Shown: positions 11,433-23,377, counted from the first letter of the stretch. The stretch is DNA of 64,000 nucleotides from Gyrodactylus bullatarudis (GCA_012064415.1 SSNU01000177.1:191212-255211); one strand, 5' to 3'. The notes: generated by a model not told the origin, from the sequence alone. Made by a program: numbers and translations.

Positions 11433-11639
11433 GTATTTATACAGAATATTAATCAATGAAATGTGAAAGTTCGTATGGGCCAATCAGAGCATTTATTTGT
11501 AACCGGTTGGATGGTGGAGAGGTTAGTTGGGTAGATTTCTGATTGTTGAAACAGTGTTGGTGTTACACCTTACTATCTCTTTTGGAAGAATGTTTCTATT
11601 CCTCTGGACCCCTTGGAGATAGTTTTTCGACTCTTCCCT

Positions 11640-12350
11640 TTTGATTTTTGTTGCTTGGGTGGGTTACCTTTCAAAGGAGATGAAGCTAATTCCATTCTTC
11701 GGAACAAATTAGAGAAGCTAACCAAGGATACGTTCAATGGTCAAAGGATGAGAATAATTAGCCGGACCAGTCGATTGATCAATGACAAGAACAAAGAAAA
11801 GACAAAATGGTACAACAGGAGAGGTTGCGTATACGAATTCAGCTGCACATGTGGAGAAACCTACATCGGAATGACTGTTAGACCAGCGATAGAGCGGATC
11901 AAGGAACATCTCCGTGAAGGAAACGAAGGCTCCTCAGTACAGCAACACCTGATGACATCAAAACACCAAGCCAGTGTGTCTGACTTCAAAATAATCTACA
12001 CATGTAACCCGGGTCTGAGCAAACACCAAATCCAAAAGACATTGGAAATTGTGGAAGCCCAATTGGTAAACGAAAAACAACCAAGCCTGTGCGCACAAAA
12101 GATTTTGGGCAGGAAACTTGGATTTTCGGGGAAAAATCTTCACAAAGCCAGGAAATTCATCAAAAAGGTATCAAAGTCACTACGAAGCCTGGCAATTCAA
12201 TGACGCCATCAAACGAAGTAGCCCTAGCCATAGATGAACTCAAACCAATATTCAGCTCAACGAAGAAAGAAGGTAGTAACGAGGGAAACTCGACATTGGT
12301 GCCAAACAACAACGATAACTCCGCATCAGCAGAGGAACAGCTCGCCAGTT
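11640..12350 (+). pseudogene. PLE GIY-YIG endonuclease and tail
   Basis: Frame 11613-12203 starts with LPFKGDEANSILRNKL, the usual PLE linker, then GCVYEFSCTCGETYIGMTVR and IKEHLREGNEGSSVQQHL: GIY-YIG core with VYE, CxCG, YIG and the downstream Arg. C-terminal nuclease block VNEKQPSLCAQK is intact. A frameshift near 12140 moves the tail (NSMTPSNEVALAIDEL...EEQLASF) to another frame, and the terminus fuses with the next repeat at about 12355. RT missing. Confidence 0.8.
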
Positions 12351-12355
12351 TCAAA

Positions 12356-14095
12356 AAATCTTCAAAAATAGGCTTATTTTTGAGTTTTTCTTGTGCAGAG
12401 ACTGTCGCACGAATCACAGTATTCCGCCTTTGCAAGCTACATGAATTAAGACTTGGATCGGATGCAATTTGGATAAACCTTTCAACGGCCTGAGAATTTT
12501 AGCTGATATCTTCAAATCTGATTGGTGCTGAAATATCAATATTTTTTCCAGGAAGCCCAGGCTTACAATAAGCGTTGCCATCAAATGAGACAAGCTCCTA
12601 ATAGTTATTTGCATTCATATTGACCACTGGAGTTTTGTAGACTCGATTAGGAGTAGCTTTTTCTAAAAGTTCGACTGCCATCCGTCTGACGTTAAGATCT
12701 TCATCTTCGACCATAGCCAGAATGATTACCGCTGGATGAGCAAGGTATGAATTGTTTCTTAATCTAGCAGAAACAATATTTTGAATTTCTTCATTGAACT
12801 ATTTTGAAGAAGTTCGATGCATCAGATATCGATGGAAAAGGCTTTGCTCCAAACCAGGTGTGAATGTAGATTCTCATTACAAACCATGATAATCTTATGA
12901 GCTTTGGACTAGGATTTTCAAAACTAACATAAAGTCGTTGAGTACGACTAGCTGACGTCATCCATCGTGCCAAATGCATTTTGCCCGGTTCATTCGACTT
13001 AATAAACTGCATCAATCCAGGATCTGTCATAATATAGCCGACTGACACCATTTGAGCGATCGAAAATAAATATTTCTGATCTGTTGTCATATTTTATAAA
13101 ACAAGATTGCTCATAATCTTTAGCTGACACATCTTTAATGGCCTTGCTGATAGGACCAGTAAAAGTATTTGGACCGCTTGATACTCCATCCAATTTCAAA
13201 AATACTGTTCTGAGCGTGATTTCTATCTTATGAAGAGAACATACCCCCCAAGGGACAGGTCTTCCAACCTTGTGTTCAACTGAGACATTGACTCCTTTTT
13301 TATCCCCTACATTGATATTTGTTCCGTCACATTTGAGAACTTGCAAAGTATCTATTGAATCGGTTTTTTCCAAGACCTCCATAATGACATCAGTACAATG
13401 TTGAGCTGATGCTGTCTGAGGAACGACACACTCAACGAATTCATACCCAGGCTGGGCAACTAGGACTAAATTCTCATCATTTGACATCTACGACATATAT
13501 TTCTTTTCGAGTCATATTCAATGCATTGGATTCTCTTCTGGCAGTTGAGAATGTATTGCTGTTCTATCAGAGCGATAGTACTTTTAATCTTCCACTTTGA
13601 TATGTAAGTTTTGCCTGAGAATGCATTTATGAAGCTAGCGAAGAGATTCAAGAGTACACTCGCCTTCTTAAGACTGATTTTCATCTTTAAGATTTTTTCA
13701 ACAAGAAGAATTAAATCCAAATTTTTCCTCCTATGCGAAACAGGCTCACCAGAGAATTCCTCAAAGTTGCTTGAGAATATTGGGGCACTTTTGAAACGTG
13801 CTCTCTTTGTAATAGGGCTGATATGATTTTCGTTTTCATCAAGTCTGAAGCTTGTTCCAGCGACAAATGAGTTACCCAGTTGAACTGAAGACATTATTGA
13901 GGTAATAGTGATATCATTGAAAGAAAAGACATCTGGGGTTACAACTTCCTTGAGTACGTTGAAGTTTTGCAAATAATTAGCAGCATTTTTATTACATTTA
14001 CATCTGCTTGTTAATGCACAACGGCACTTTACAATGTAAAATATTTTTGAAAAGGAGTTTCTACACTTTTTTTCTGATTCTAATGAACTATTCAT
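12356..14095 (-). pseudogene. Invertebrate repeat protein (CDGTN-NVG type), broken
   Basis: In order on the minus strand: CRCALTSRCKC cysteine cluster (near 14035), a 200-codon N-terminal frame to 13466, LVAQPGYEFVE...KCDGTNINVGDKKG and GRPVPWGVCSLHKIE (13487-13100), DQKYLFSIAQMVSVGY...PGKMHLARWMTSASRTQRLYV (13090-12791) and SQAVERFIQIASD near 12480. This order matches a family widespread in arthropod genomes as a repeat; function unknown. At least three frame changes. The one at 13470-13500 could be a 29-nt intron (GT...TTTAG) rather than a lesion; the one near 13075 looks like true damage. Confidence 0.65.
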
Positions 14096-14279
14096 TAAAA
14101 GGATTTAGAAGACGAGTGATTTAGTTATTTCAAAGAGCTTGATTGCTTTCCCTGCCGCGATCACCAGACAATAATTTGTTTCAATTGCTCTGAATAAATC
14201 GAATTTATTTTTATATCTTAGTTTTTGTCATTGGGGGTATATAACCCCCATTTATCGTTCGTGAAATTTTCTCTACTTG

Positions 14280-15180
14280 TCATTCAAGGGTTAATATTTG
14301 GTGAGCTGCATCCCCTTTGAAGGGAACTCTTAAGTAAATCGGGATGAGCTCCTCAATCTCTTTGTCTGCTTTTGCTTTCAGATTTGAGTGTTTATCAATA
14401 AATGCTTCAGGATAGCCGTCTTTTATTAATAATTCTCTCAGTACCTGTTTATCTTCTTTCTTATAAACTTCTGAAGTTAATCTTTCTATTTTCATGTACT
14501 CATTTCTCACAAGATTCTTCTTCTGACACACAGGACTGAAACTTAGAAAAGGCATAAACTGCGTTGGCACTGATTTTTTCCTATAGATTCTTGTCTGAGC
14601 AGTTTCATTCGACTTTGTTACCAACACATTAAGAAAGTTCAAGGACATCTCATGTTCGTCTTCCTTTGTGAATTCGATAGCGTGATGCATTGAATTTAGA
14701 TTTTGTAGAGTCGATTCGACATCATTGCTTTCCTCTAGGACGAGAAAGGTGTCATCAAGGTAACGTGTGTACAAACGAGCTTCACTGATTAAGTCATTCA
14801 TTTGACAAATTTCAAGAGAGGCAAAAAACAGATCTGTGAGGAGGGGCCCGATAGGACTTCCCATTGCCACACCATCTATTTGTTTGAAGTAACAGCCTGC
14901 AAATTTGAAGTCAATATTTTGTACCGTCATCAAAATTAATTAACATCTGAAGGAACACTGCAAATAGAGGAAAATTCATTAAGCTTGTTAACTTAACTGT
15001 CTCTCTCAGAGGGACATTTGTAAAAAGAGAGCTAACATCGAACGACACCATTTTTGTTGACTGAAAATTGACATTCCTCAGTTTATCGACAAATTCGGCT
15101 GAATTCTTAACTGGATATTTACAAAGTTCATTCCTTAAAGGAGTCAAGATTTCTGAATTTGCTGATTTAACAATGTTAAT
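14280..15180 (-). pseudogene. Penelope-like element, RT domain
   Basis: Reads LTPLRNELCKYPVKN...MVSFDVSSLFTNVPLRETV (motif A, catalytic Asp kept), frameshift near 14930, then MTVQNIDFKFAGCYFKQIDGVAMGSPIGPLL and YTRYLDDTFLVL (motif C YLDD), RKKSVPTQFMPFL, DGYPEAFIDKHSN and LRVPFKGDAAHQI. The element stops at 14280 just where the nuclease should start. RT core well kept, 3' part lost. Closest to the element at 27282-28406. Confidence 0.85.
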
Positions 15181-15475
15181 GGGTGTGAAAGTTCGTTAGT
15201 TGAACAGTGCGTATAATGTGTAGCAAGAGGGTAGACTGGGAGGGTGCGTCAGTAGTGTACCATTCACGAATAATTTTTGGAAAAATTTTGGGGCTGAGAT
15301 TTTTTTAGGAGCTAATCACTTGTATTACCCAATTGTGGTATACCTCTCAGATTTTTAAGTCACTAAGATAATTCAGATAAACCAGTTAATTTTTGTTTCA
15401 TCTAAATTTCTTAACAAACTGTACTTTGCTAATTAGTGGTTTACTTTAATCTTTAATTAATCTTCCTATACTTTA
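15180..15475 (-). repeat. PLE 5' flank, inverted copy of 9010-9300
   Basis: Directly upstream of the RT frame on the minus strand and repeated inverted at 9010-9300; stops interrupt all frames, so it is 5' UTR-like or eroded coding sequence. Confidence 0.7.
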
Positions 15476-15479
15476 ATGC

Positions 15480-16560
15480 GAGAAAACTAAGTGAAATACA
15501 TGGGTGTGTGTGATTATTATGTGTAGGAAATTATCTTATATGCCTTAAAATACACCATCTTGTAACTTTGTAATCAAATCATAATCAAAAGTGTGTTCTA
15601 AATTTATCAGCATTACCAAAAAGAACTAACTTTGACCTCTAGGCAACACACTTTTGATTATGAGTCTTCGGAGAATGCTTGGACGAATACAAGAATTCTC
15701 CAAAGTTAAAATGAGCAGCTAGTGAGAAACGATGAACAAGGAATTTTGTTCATGGACGGAGTTTTATTTCACAAAACTGCAGTTAGAGAATTTTCCAAAC
15801 ATCACTGCTTCGAACTTGAACAGAGATGCATGAAAGAAACATGAATAAAATAGACTCCTAAAAAAACTTGAGTTCCCCCGGAATTAAAAAAAAACAAGGC
15901 AGATTTTAGTCGGGAAAGGGTAGAGATTTTAAGGTGGGGTATGCAGCATTTTATCACTCTATGTGTAAACATGAAAAAATAGAAGAAGCCTGTAGATGCG
16001 TTTTATTCCTTAGGGTAGCCTTTTCCTATGTTATAACATTACATTATTATAAAATAAACGTAGAAATACGAATTAACAATGTAAAACAGGAAAATTTTAT
16101 ACCTTTAAAATAATTTTAACTGTAGTATGAAATGAAAAATTTATTGAACAATACATATGTTCTGCGATTATATAGTATATATATTATAATATGATATATA
16201 TATATAATATATTAATATTATAATATATATAATATATTATAATAATGATCTACTTAAAAGTATCCAGTTCTCTTATTATTATTATTATTAAAATTATTTT
16301 ATTAAAATTTTCTATTTTAAATCTTTATTAAAGTATAGCAAAACGTGATTTTCAAATCTATCGGTTTTGGAGATACAAAATGCAGGAATTTTGAAAATGA
16401 TATTGTTTTTCCAAACAATTCAACTAGCAGACGACCCCAGACCAATAGAAGGGTCTAACACCAACAGTTAGATGTTTACCTAACTAACCCCTCCAACCTC
16501 CAGATAAATTCTCTGATTGGCCTGAACGTACTTTTAAAAATTTCATAAAATAATCTGTAT
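15480..16560. other. Non-coding with AT-rich microsatellite
   Basis: Alternating TA/TAATA tract at about 16165-16255. 15600-15660 has a short inverted pair around AACACACTTTTGATTA. No gene supported. PLE 3' UTR sequence begins about 16465. Confidence 0.45.
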
Positions 16561-16570
16561 AAAAATAGAT

Positions 16571-16625
16571 ATCGGTGTAGGATCTGATGAGAACAAACGA
16601 AAATAAAAGAGCTCATATTCACCCA
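16571..16625 (+). ncRNA. Hammerhead ribozyme motif, type B, one stem I mismatch
   Basis: CTGATGAG at 16583-16590, CGAAA, stem III AGAGCTC and ACCC. Upstream is GGAT rather than GGGT, giving an A-C mismatch in stem I. Confidence 0.7.
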
Positions 16626-17339
16626 CAATCTATTTTCGTTTTCTATATTCAAATTGCAAAACTTAGTCTGCGAAATGATAATGAATCTCAAGCAAGAAAA
16701 AAACATTGTTGGAAATATTCACTTGACTTCCAAATCCTCACGATGATTTCTTCATTCAGAAAATAAAAAATATGTATCATCAAATCTCATCAGTCTCCTA
16801 GTAAAATTTAGATACGAGAAAAATAACTAAATTCTCTATACTGCATTATAATTCAAACTATTAGTGAAATTAACTTACATCGTGTAAAGAATAAATCATT
16901 CAAATGTCAGTAAAATAATGAATCGCCATTTAAAAGGTAAGTTTTTATAACTAAACACCAACAGATATGTTATTGTATAAAAATGTTTCTTTGCTTATAA
17001 AATCAAAATATAATCATAGATATAAAAGCAGTTAAATTTTATTGACAACTCTTATTTAATAATTTTAAAGTAACGCATGTTCATAAAATCAATAAGAGTT
17101 TAAAATGTTCCTTAATTTAATTATACAAACATTAAGATCATTTATGAAGAAAAGGATTCTGGAAGTTTGAAGAATAAGCGCCTTTTCACATTTATTTATC
17201 TCATGAAAGGAAAACTTCTTCTATCAGACAGCGATAGATTCCGTCCAATTTCCAAGAAGCAGAGAAACGTATTAAAAATTTACAAAAGCAGTGTGTTAGA
17301 AGATAATTTCTTTAGAAGAGAAAGGCTTAATAGATTCAA

Positions 17340-17465
17340 GTTCAATGAGAAAAAGTGATGCTGAGATCAGTCGTCTTTATCTACTCCCCAAAGTCCATAA
17401 AAATTCAACAGACTTAGTATTCACTGTACAAACCAATACTTGATATGTCGGCCAGTCCACAACAT
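17340..17465 (+). pseudogene. PLE N-terminal RT fragment
   Basis: Reads ISRLYLLPKVHKNSTDLVF, matching the LLPKIHKG block at 58370-58400 that precedes the RT palm in PLEs. Only about 40 codons remain. Confidence 0.5.
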
Positions 17466-17549
17466 TCCCTTGTAAAACGGTTGATTGGCTGTTAGTAGTG
17501 TTTGCGTATATATCAGTTTGTACTAACAATACTACTATTTTTAATCGGG

Positions 17550-18222
17550 ATAATTACAAAAACAAATGGACCATTTTCATATTTTACAAAAAACAAATGG
17601 ATAGACCATTGCCTATTTTCATAAGCAAATGGATATAGCAGACCTATTTTCATAAACAAATGGATGTTTCACATTTACCCCAAAAACAAATGGACACACT
17701 TTTGTATATTTCATGAACAAATGGACACACCGTTGTGTATTTCATTAACAAATGGAAATTCCTCATTTAAAAATATATATGAGGCAAAACAAAGAATCTG
17801 ACCCTATGTAGAATCTGGCTCTGAATTGACAATTTTCCCTATTACATATTACTGCGGCGTATAGAATGTTGAGCAACCTTTATCATACTTTATGGGTTTA
17901 GATAGCTTGATAAAGTAATCGTGAAGAGCGACCTTTGGACATCAGCTACGCTTTGGAAAAAAACCAAACTCGAGCATGTTTTAAATAAGAAATTGATACA
18001 CAACTCCTATTTATGTGGACCAATATATATTTTTAAATGAGGAATTTCCATATGTTAATGAAATACACAACGGTTTGTCCATTTGTTCATGAAATATACA
18101 AAAGTGTGTCCATTTGTTTTTGGGGTAAATGTGAAACATCCATTTGGCTTTGGTCTATCCATTTGTTTTTGTAAAATATGAAAATGGTCCATTTTTTCTT
18201 GTAATTATCCCATTTTCAATCT
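17550..18222. mobile_element. MULE-like foldback element with internal repeats
   Basis: Arms of about 200-230 bp: GGGATAATTACAAAAACAAA at 17550 and its complement ending TTGTAATTATCCC at 18222. Each arm carries regularly spaced ACAAATGGA units. Flanks ATTTTTAATC and ATTTTCAATC form a 10-bp near-perfect target duplication, as in Mutator-like elements. No transposase inside. Confidence 0.7.
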
Positions 18223-18889
18223 GGTTGGTCGATAGCAGTGATTAGTAATCCTTCCCTATAACGTTCTGTACACGAATACGTTCTAGACCAGTCAAATTTG
18301 AAACATCAATCAACCAAGAATCATTCAATAATTCTCAATCCAACTTCCTAAGTATACGTGATCTTGCCAGAAAATGATGCACCCAGATTAATTTATGATT
18401 ACTACCGGTTGAATCCTTCAAATGTAAATTTAATGTAACATCTGTGGAATTACTGTAATTTGTGACCAGTATTAACCAGAATTTAGCGTTAACTAGCATA
18501 GAAAATCGAAAATAATTTATTATTCATAAGACTGTGTAACACTAAATTTGGCCTAATACTAAAGGCCTTATTTGTGAAATAATTGGCATCATCTTCTTGC
18601 TTTATTTAACTAAATTTGGTAATTTTATCTAAATCTCAATACTTGTGTAATTTTTCACGCTGATTACAATGGTGTATTTTAATTTTTTCCTAAAAATCCA
18701 AGGAGAAAAGTTATTTCCGTATGGTGCTTATTTACAAAAGTTATAACACTTCAAAGTTTTAATAAGCACTCAAGACTCAATTTAACATGACCAGATAGTA
18801 GATGTCTAATACCTCATATTATATATATTATATTTGGAAAGATTCTCTTCAATATAGGGTTGAAAAGTATTTTAGAAAACATTTTTCTG

Positions 18890-19625
18890 TAGTTTAAAGT
18901 GACTCCAAAGTTCAAAAGAGTTGAAAAGTTATGCTCCCATTATTTCATCTTACTATTGAGTGGCATGGAAGAGCAACCATCATCATCAAGAGCAATTTAT
19001 TCTGTTTTGAATGCTAGTCAGTCTTCGGTTCTACGTGCTCTAAGAAAGGAGAATTTCACAAATTCTTTCGGCAGGTGGGTGCCTTCATGATCTCAATAAA
19101 TCTTAAAAAGGGAAACGTGTAGAAGCCTGTCATAGACTTACTCATAGACTGAATTATGACAATCTTCTAAAAAATATCGTTACTACAGATGAAAAATGGA
19201 TTTATCTCTCTTGGACCAGAAAAGGGATAATCCATTACGAACTGATGGATTATGGTCAGACAGTTACCTCTCAAAGATATCTAAACTCACTGAGGCAAAT
19301 GGTTGCCAAATTGAAGGAAGAAGTTTCTAGATTTAGCAGGATATCATTTCAACAGGATAATGCTCGACCACATCTTGGAAGAGATGTCAAGAATTTTTTC
19401 AAGATGAGAATATTGATGTAATTGAACATCCACTATAAAATCCATCAGATTTCCATCTTTTCAGGTCAATGCAACACTTTTTGAAGGGGAAAAAGTTCCT
19501 TAATAAAGAAGAAGTCGAAAATGGCTTTATCACCTTTTTTGATTCAAAAAGTCTAGATTTCTATGCTAATGGGATAGTTCAACTTCATATTCGCTGGCAA
19601 AAATGCATTAATTCAAATAAATAGT
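18890..19625 (+). pseudogene. mariner transposase, deleted and frameshifted
   Basis: SQSSVLRALRKENFTNSFGRWVP (second helix-turn-helix), then NIVTTDEKWIYLSW with the first catalytic Asp, a deletion, then GIIHYELMDYGQTV, FQQDNARPH (second Asp), NPSDFHLFRSM (third Asp, another frame) and FYANGIVQLHIRWQKCI to the stop near 19623. All catalytic blocks visible but in several frames. Dead copy. Confidence 0.85.
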
Positions 19626-19806
19626 ATTTCGATTAAGAATTTATTTTATTATCATGTAGTTTTTCAAATATAGTTTTTCATCACAAAAATCTCATTTCTT
19701 CTGACGCAACCTAATACTATCAATGGATGATCCGAACTAGAACTTTTCTCAGGGACAAACAAAGAATATTTCATTGGAATCATGAAATATTTATTTTAAA
19801 TAAAAG

Positions 19807-20006
19807 TTACAATTCATTATTATAAGTCGGAGGTTCTTCATATTTTGGAGCATTCTTATTTCTTACTATCGTTGAATATCTAGGTAATTTATCTTCTTTG
19901 AGTGGAGCTTGATTTATTATCATTGCGGCGTCACTTATAGTTTGTGTACATATTTCTGGTTCTCGTCTCGCTGGTGGTCGAGAGATCTCTTCATTAATTA
20001 GGTTAT
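19807..20006 (-). CDS. Terminal exon, membrane protein family copy 2
   Basis: 200 nt, acceptor AAATAG at 20007-20012, same phase as copy 1. Encodes NLINEEISRPPARREPE..., then KLPRYSTIVRNKNAPKYEEP, PTYNNEL, stop. Shares the LP(R/K)YSTIVR-N-AP(K/R)YEEPP-Y block with copy 3; contains a PPTY motif. Likely joined in phase to the transmembrane exon at 26381-26290 across a 6.3-kb intron full of repeats. Confidence 0.65.
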
Positions 20007-20009
20007 CTA

Positions 20010-20730
20010 TTTATAAAGTTTATTTAATTAGACTCTTTAAAATTTAATGAAATATCCTTAGAATTTATTCTTTTTTTAAAGCAATACTGATAATATGATG
20101 AAAATGATTATTATTACAATTTGTAAAGGAAAATTGTATGTTTTCGAAAATTATAGTAATAATACCCTAGGGTTTAAAGTTACAAGAAAAAAATTTAAAA
20201 CTATATTTTTGAGTAAACTAAGGCTTGGAACCTATTATCCCCTTTCTATAAATTTTTATTTTGCTCATGGGAGTTCCAATACAAATATGGGTGTATAGAC
20301 CCAAAAATCCAAAGCGTGGCTTAAATGAAGGTACTAAAATGTGCTTAAAACATTTGAGCTCACTCTACTGTTTACATGTGGTAGGCAATAGGTGGAGTTT
20401 GTTATTATATAATTTATTACTTGGATTTATATGCTTATTTTTTCATAAATATCCTAATCTAGTAAGAATTTCAATTTTATTTATGATATAAAAATGTATG
20501 TTTACATTAAGTAGGCTCACTTGTTCGAAATTCAATTAAAGGGTTAGAGGTACTAATTAAAATCTTTACTAAGCGTTTGTGAATGAAGGGGAATGAAGTT
20601 AAAGAACTGGTTCCATTTATTTGAAATTTTGAGACATTATCTGCCTTATTTCTTCGAAAATATTCTGAGGGCGCTGACTAATGGTCATGCTGGTAGTTTG
20701 AACGACGAAAGAGGTTATTTAAGTGAATAA
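20010..20730. other. Non-coding within membrane-family intron
   Basis: No supported gene; frames here lack recognisable motifs. Confidence 0.3.
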
Positions 20731-20732
20731 AA

Positions 20733-20770
20733 GCTTTTATTTTCGTCGGTTCTCTTACACCGACTTGAAA
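20733..20770 (-). other. Type A/B ribozyme remnant, core deleted
   Basis: The reverse complement keeps AAGTCGGTGTAAGAG, AACCGACGAAAA and the palindromic stem III, but 8 bases including most of CTGATG are missing. Confidence 0.6.
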
Positions 20771-20859
20771 AGTTATATATATATGAATATATCTGATACA
20801 GTAGCTCTAGTTGAACCTCAAATGACTAACTCAATGAAACTTACAATAAATTTCACACA

Positions 20860-21010
20860 TCCAAAGACCAAGTGAGAACTTATACTACAGTTTCACCCTC
20901 ATTAGGGATCGTCAGTAAGCCTTACGCCTGCTCCGAGAATCAAACCTCAAGTTTTATGCTCGCTGGGCAAGCACTCAACCGTTTAGTCCAACCCACGTTA
21001 TCTTTGTTTG
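20860..21010 (-). mobile_element. tRNA-derived SINE with 3' hammerhead ribozyme
   Basis: Minus strand: A-box-like region (CGGTTGAGTGCTTGCC), B box GGTTTGATTCTC at 20946-20935, then CTGACGA (20915-20909), stem II CCC-TAATGA-GGG, TGAAAC, a 3-bp stem III ACT/AGT, GUA triplet and TAAGT, which pairs with the upstream GCTTA (one G-U). All hammerhead elements are present, unlike the minimal PLE type. Worn relatives at 42180-42310, 47236-47400 and 51455-51660. Confidence 0.75.
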
Positions 21011-21249
21011 TGTGAGATTTATTTATCCTAGCTACTTACACTAAGCCTAATTATTCAACATCGAGCTTTGATAGACTCTAATGAGTCTTCTGCTTGTTTT
21101 TACTAACATACAATCCTAAATAGTGCTAGAGTATGTCGATAGGAAGAAGATTCCCTATTAGTCAACTATCAGCCTTATCTAGAACTGCCGAGGGGATGCT
21201 AGTCTCTAATGAGACTTCTGCTATATATAAATATATATTTATTACAAGA

Positions 21250-22985
21250 AAATGAAAGGGTTGTCTTGACCAATAGCAATTATTCTTTTGTTTCGGACCA
21301 ATGGGGATTCTGTTTATGTTATTAACCAATGGGATCAGCTTCTTCACTCTTTTTTGGCTGTGAAGAATTTGTGAATTTGCTGGGTACCCGTTGCTGCCTT
21401 CGTCCCCAGTTTTCTTCTCGCTTTGGGTTGTTGAGGGGATGTCGATGCGTTTCGTTTCCAAGTGGAAGTAGAGGTTTGCGTTTCCGATTGAGAAAATAAT
21501 CTTTTTCAATCATTTGAGGATGCTGGGGGAGGGGCTTGTGTGACGTGGCAGCCCGTGGAGGGTAGGTTATCAACTTATGTTGAGGTTTGTGTTTCTGTTA
21601 CCATCGAGGTTGCTATGCCTAGGATTGGAGTTGAGTGTTGGATTTTGGTAGAGGTGTTGGGATAGGTGTTTTATGAGCCGAGGATAAACCTGAAGGGTGT
21701 CTGAGTTTGCAGCTAGTTTTGAGACCTTCTAGAGGATATTATGGGCTTTGTGGTAATTCGTGCCAGTGAATCCTTGTTGTCTCCCCGGGAGTTTATGGGC
21801 ACAGAGAGCTGGTTTCTTTTCGTTGACAAGTTTGGCCTCAGCTATTTTAAGTATCGTTTTTGATTTGTCTTTGTTGAATTTTGGGTCCGCAATGTATCTG
21901 ATTTTGAAGTTCCCGAAGCCTGCTGGGTGGTTTGTTTCCCTCAGGTGTTCTCGTATGGAGGAGGTCTTATTGTTCACCTGTTAGGTGTTCTTTGCCCTTT
22001 TCGCCAATGCTTCGCGCCGTCATTCCAATGTATACGACGTTTCTTCTATTGAGCCAGTGTAATCGGTCCTTGTTACGATCGTTCAGTAGCTTGGTGGTTT
22101 TCGAGGTGTGACGGATTTGGTACCCGGGAAACGTGTCTGTTGTGGTTCTGCTTAGTTTGTTTCTGAGTATTGTATTGGGCACGTCACCTTTGAACGGTAA
22201 GGATAGGATTAGAGCCTTCTTTTCATCTGGTGATGCAATGTCTTTTTCTTTGATCCTTGCATGTTTTCTGATGAATTCTTTTGAGAATTCGTTGGACTGG
22301 AATAATTCAGTGGTCTTGTAAGTGGGTTGACACGACTCTTTTGATCCTTAGGAACTCGGATCTGAGTAGGGATCTTTTTGTGGCTGTGGGTTGAAGCTGG
22401 TGAAGGGCATGTCCTGGGTAGGGATCCCTGGTTTTGAGTGTAAACTTGAGCTGAAGATTTTCGTGGTTGTGCATTTTTGGATTTTGGCGTCCAGGATACT
22501 GAGGCTGTTTTCCTTTCCTACATCCATAGTGAATTTCAGCCTGGGGTGCATTGAGTTTAGCTCGGCTAGGATAGCGTCAGGGTCTTGGTCTTCTTTCAAC
22601 ATATCGGATGGATAGGTAACACTCGTTGATGATTTTTGCCATTTTTGTGGTTTCCAGGCTCGCAAGGAAGATGTCTGCAAGGATTGGGCCCATAGCTATT
22701 CCATCTATTTATCGGAAGTAGGAACCTGAAGTCAATGTTTTGGACTGTCATATGGATCAAGGAGCATAAAACTTTTGGAGGTATTCTGTTCGTTGCCTCT
22801 GGGTTGGTTTCTAGGGCCTGATAGTGGTCTGAGGTCAGGTAGGGAAAGTCTATTTTACGTTGTTTGGATTGAACTCTTGCATCGTTGAGGACAGTATCGA
22901 AACGCTCGCGGAGTTCTTTTGAGGAAGAGGAAGATTCTTCAGTTGTTTGTGGAAAAGTTCGAAGCCTAAAGCTGACTAATGTTGT
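21250..22985 (-). pseudogene. Penelope-like element, GC-richer copy
   Basis: Minus strand in broken frames: SKELRERFDTVLNDAR, YLTSDHYQALETNPEATNR, MTVQNIDFRFL, FLASLETTKM, DPDAILAELNSMHPRLKFTM, GIPTQDMPFTSFNP, MPNTILRNKL, DRLHWLNRRNVVYIGMTARS (part of the nuclease core between VVY and YIG deleted), IREHLRETNHP, VNEKKPALCAHKLPGRQQG and a proline-rich tail. Distinctly less AT-rich than its surroundings, so probably a separate subfamily or a more recent arrival. Confidence 0.8.
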
Positions 22986-23119
22986 ATATAAGTTTAAATG
23001 TTAATGTAATGAAATTTATTGAACAATTCATAAGTTCTGCTTTACATTCATCATTTTCATATAAAAATAGTTATCCTGTACAAAAATAATAATAATAATT
23101 TCAAGGAAAAAAAGAAACA

Positions 23120-23377
23120 TTTAAGGCAGACGTTTCCGCTAAAAACTTTAAAATCATCTACAAACCTGACGGAAACAATGTCAACATGCTAAAGGTGCTG
23201 AGGCTTATTTGTGAGAAATCAATACTATGTGTACAAAAGAACTACGTGAAACCAATGAACCTCCTAAAAGCTAAACCTCAGATTCCACAATCCTCCCAAC
23301 AGTCACCACGTTAGAGACTCAGAACAGAGGCTGAAGTCAATAACCAGATTACAAAGTACTTTGCAGAAACCCAATAA
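23120..23377 (+). pseudogene. PLE nuclease C-terminus and PIP-like tail
   Basis: Reads KADVSAKNFKIIYKPDGNNV, then ILCVQKNYVKPMNL and a tail ending NNQITKYFAETQ. The same stretch lies inverted at 49420-49685. The terminus fits x-x-x-I-x-x-Y-F with Asn in place of the first Gln. Confidence 0.7.
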
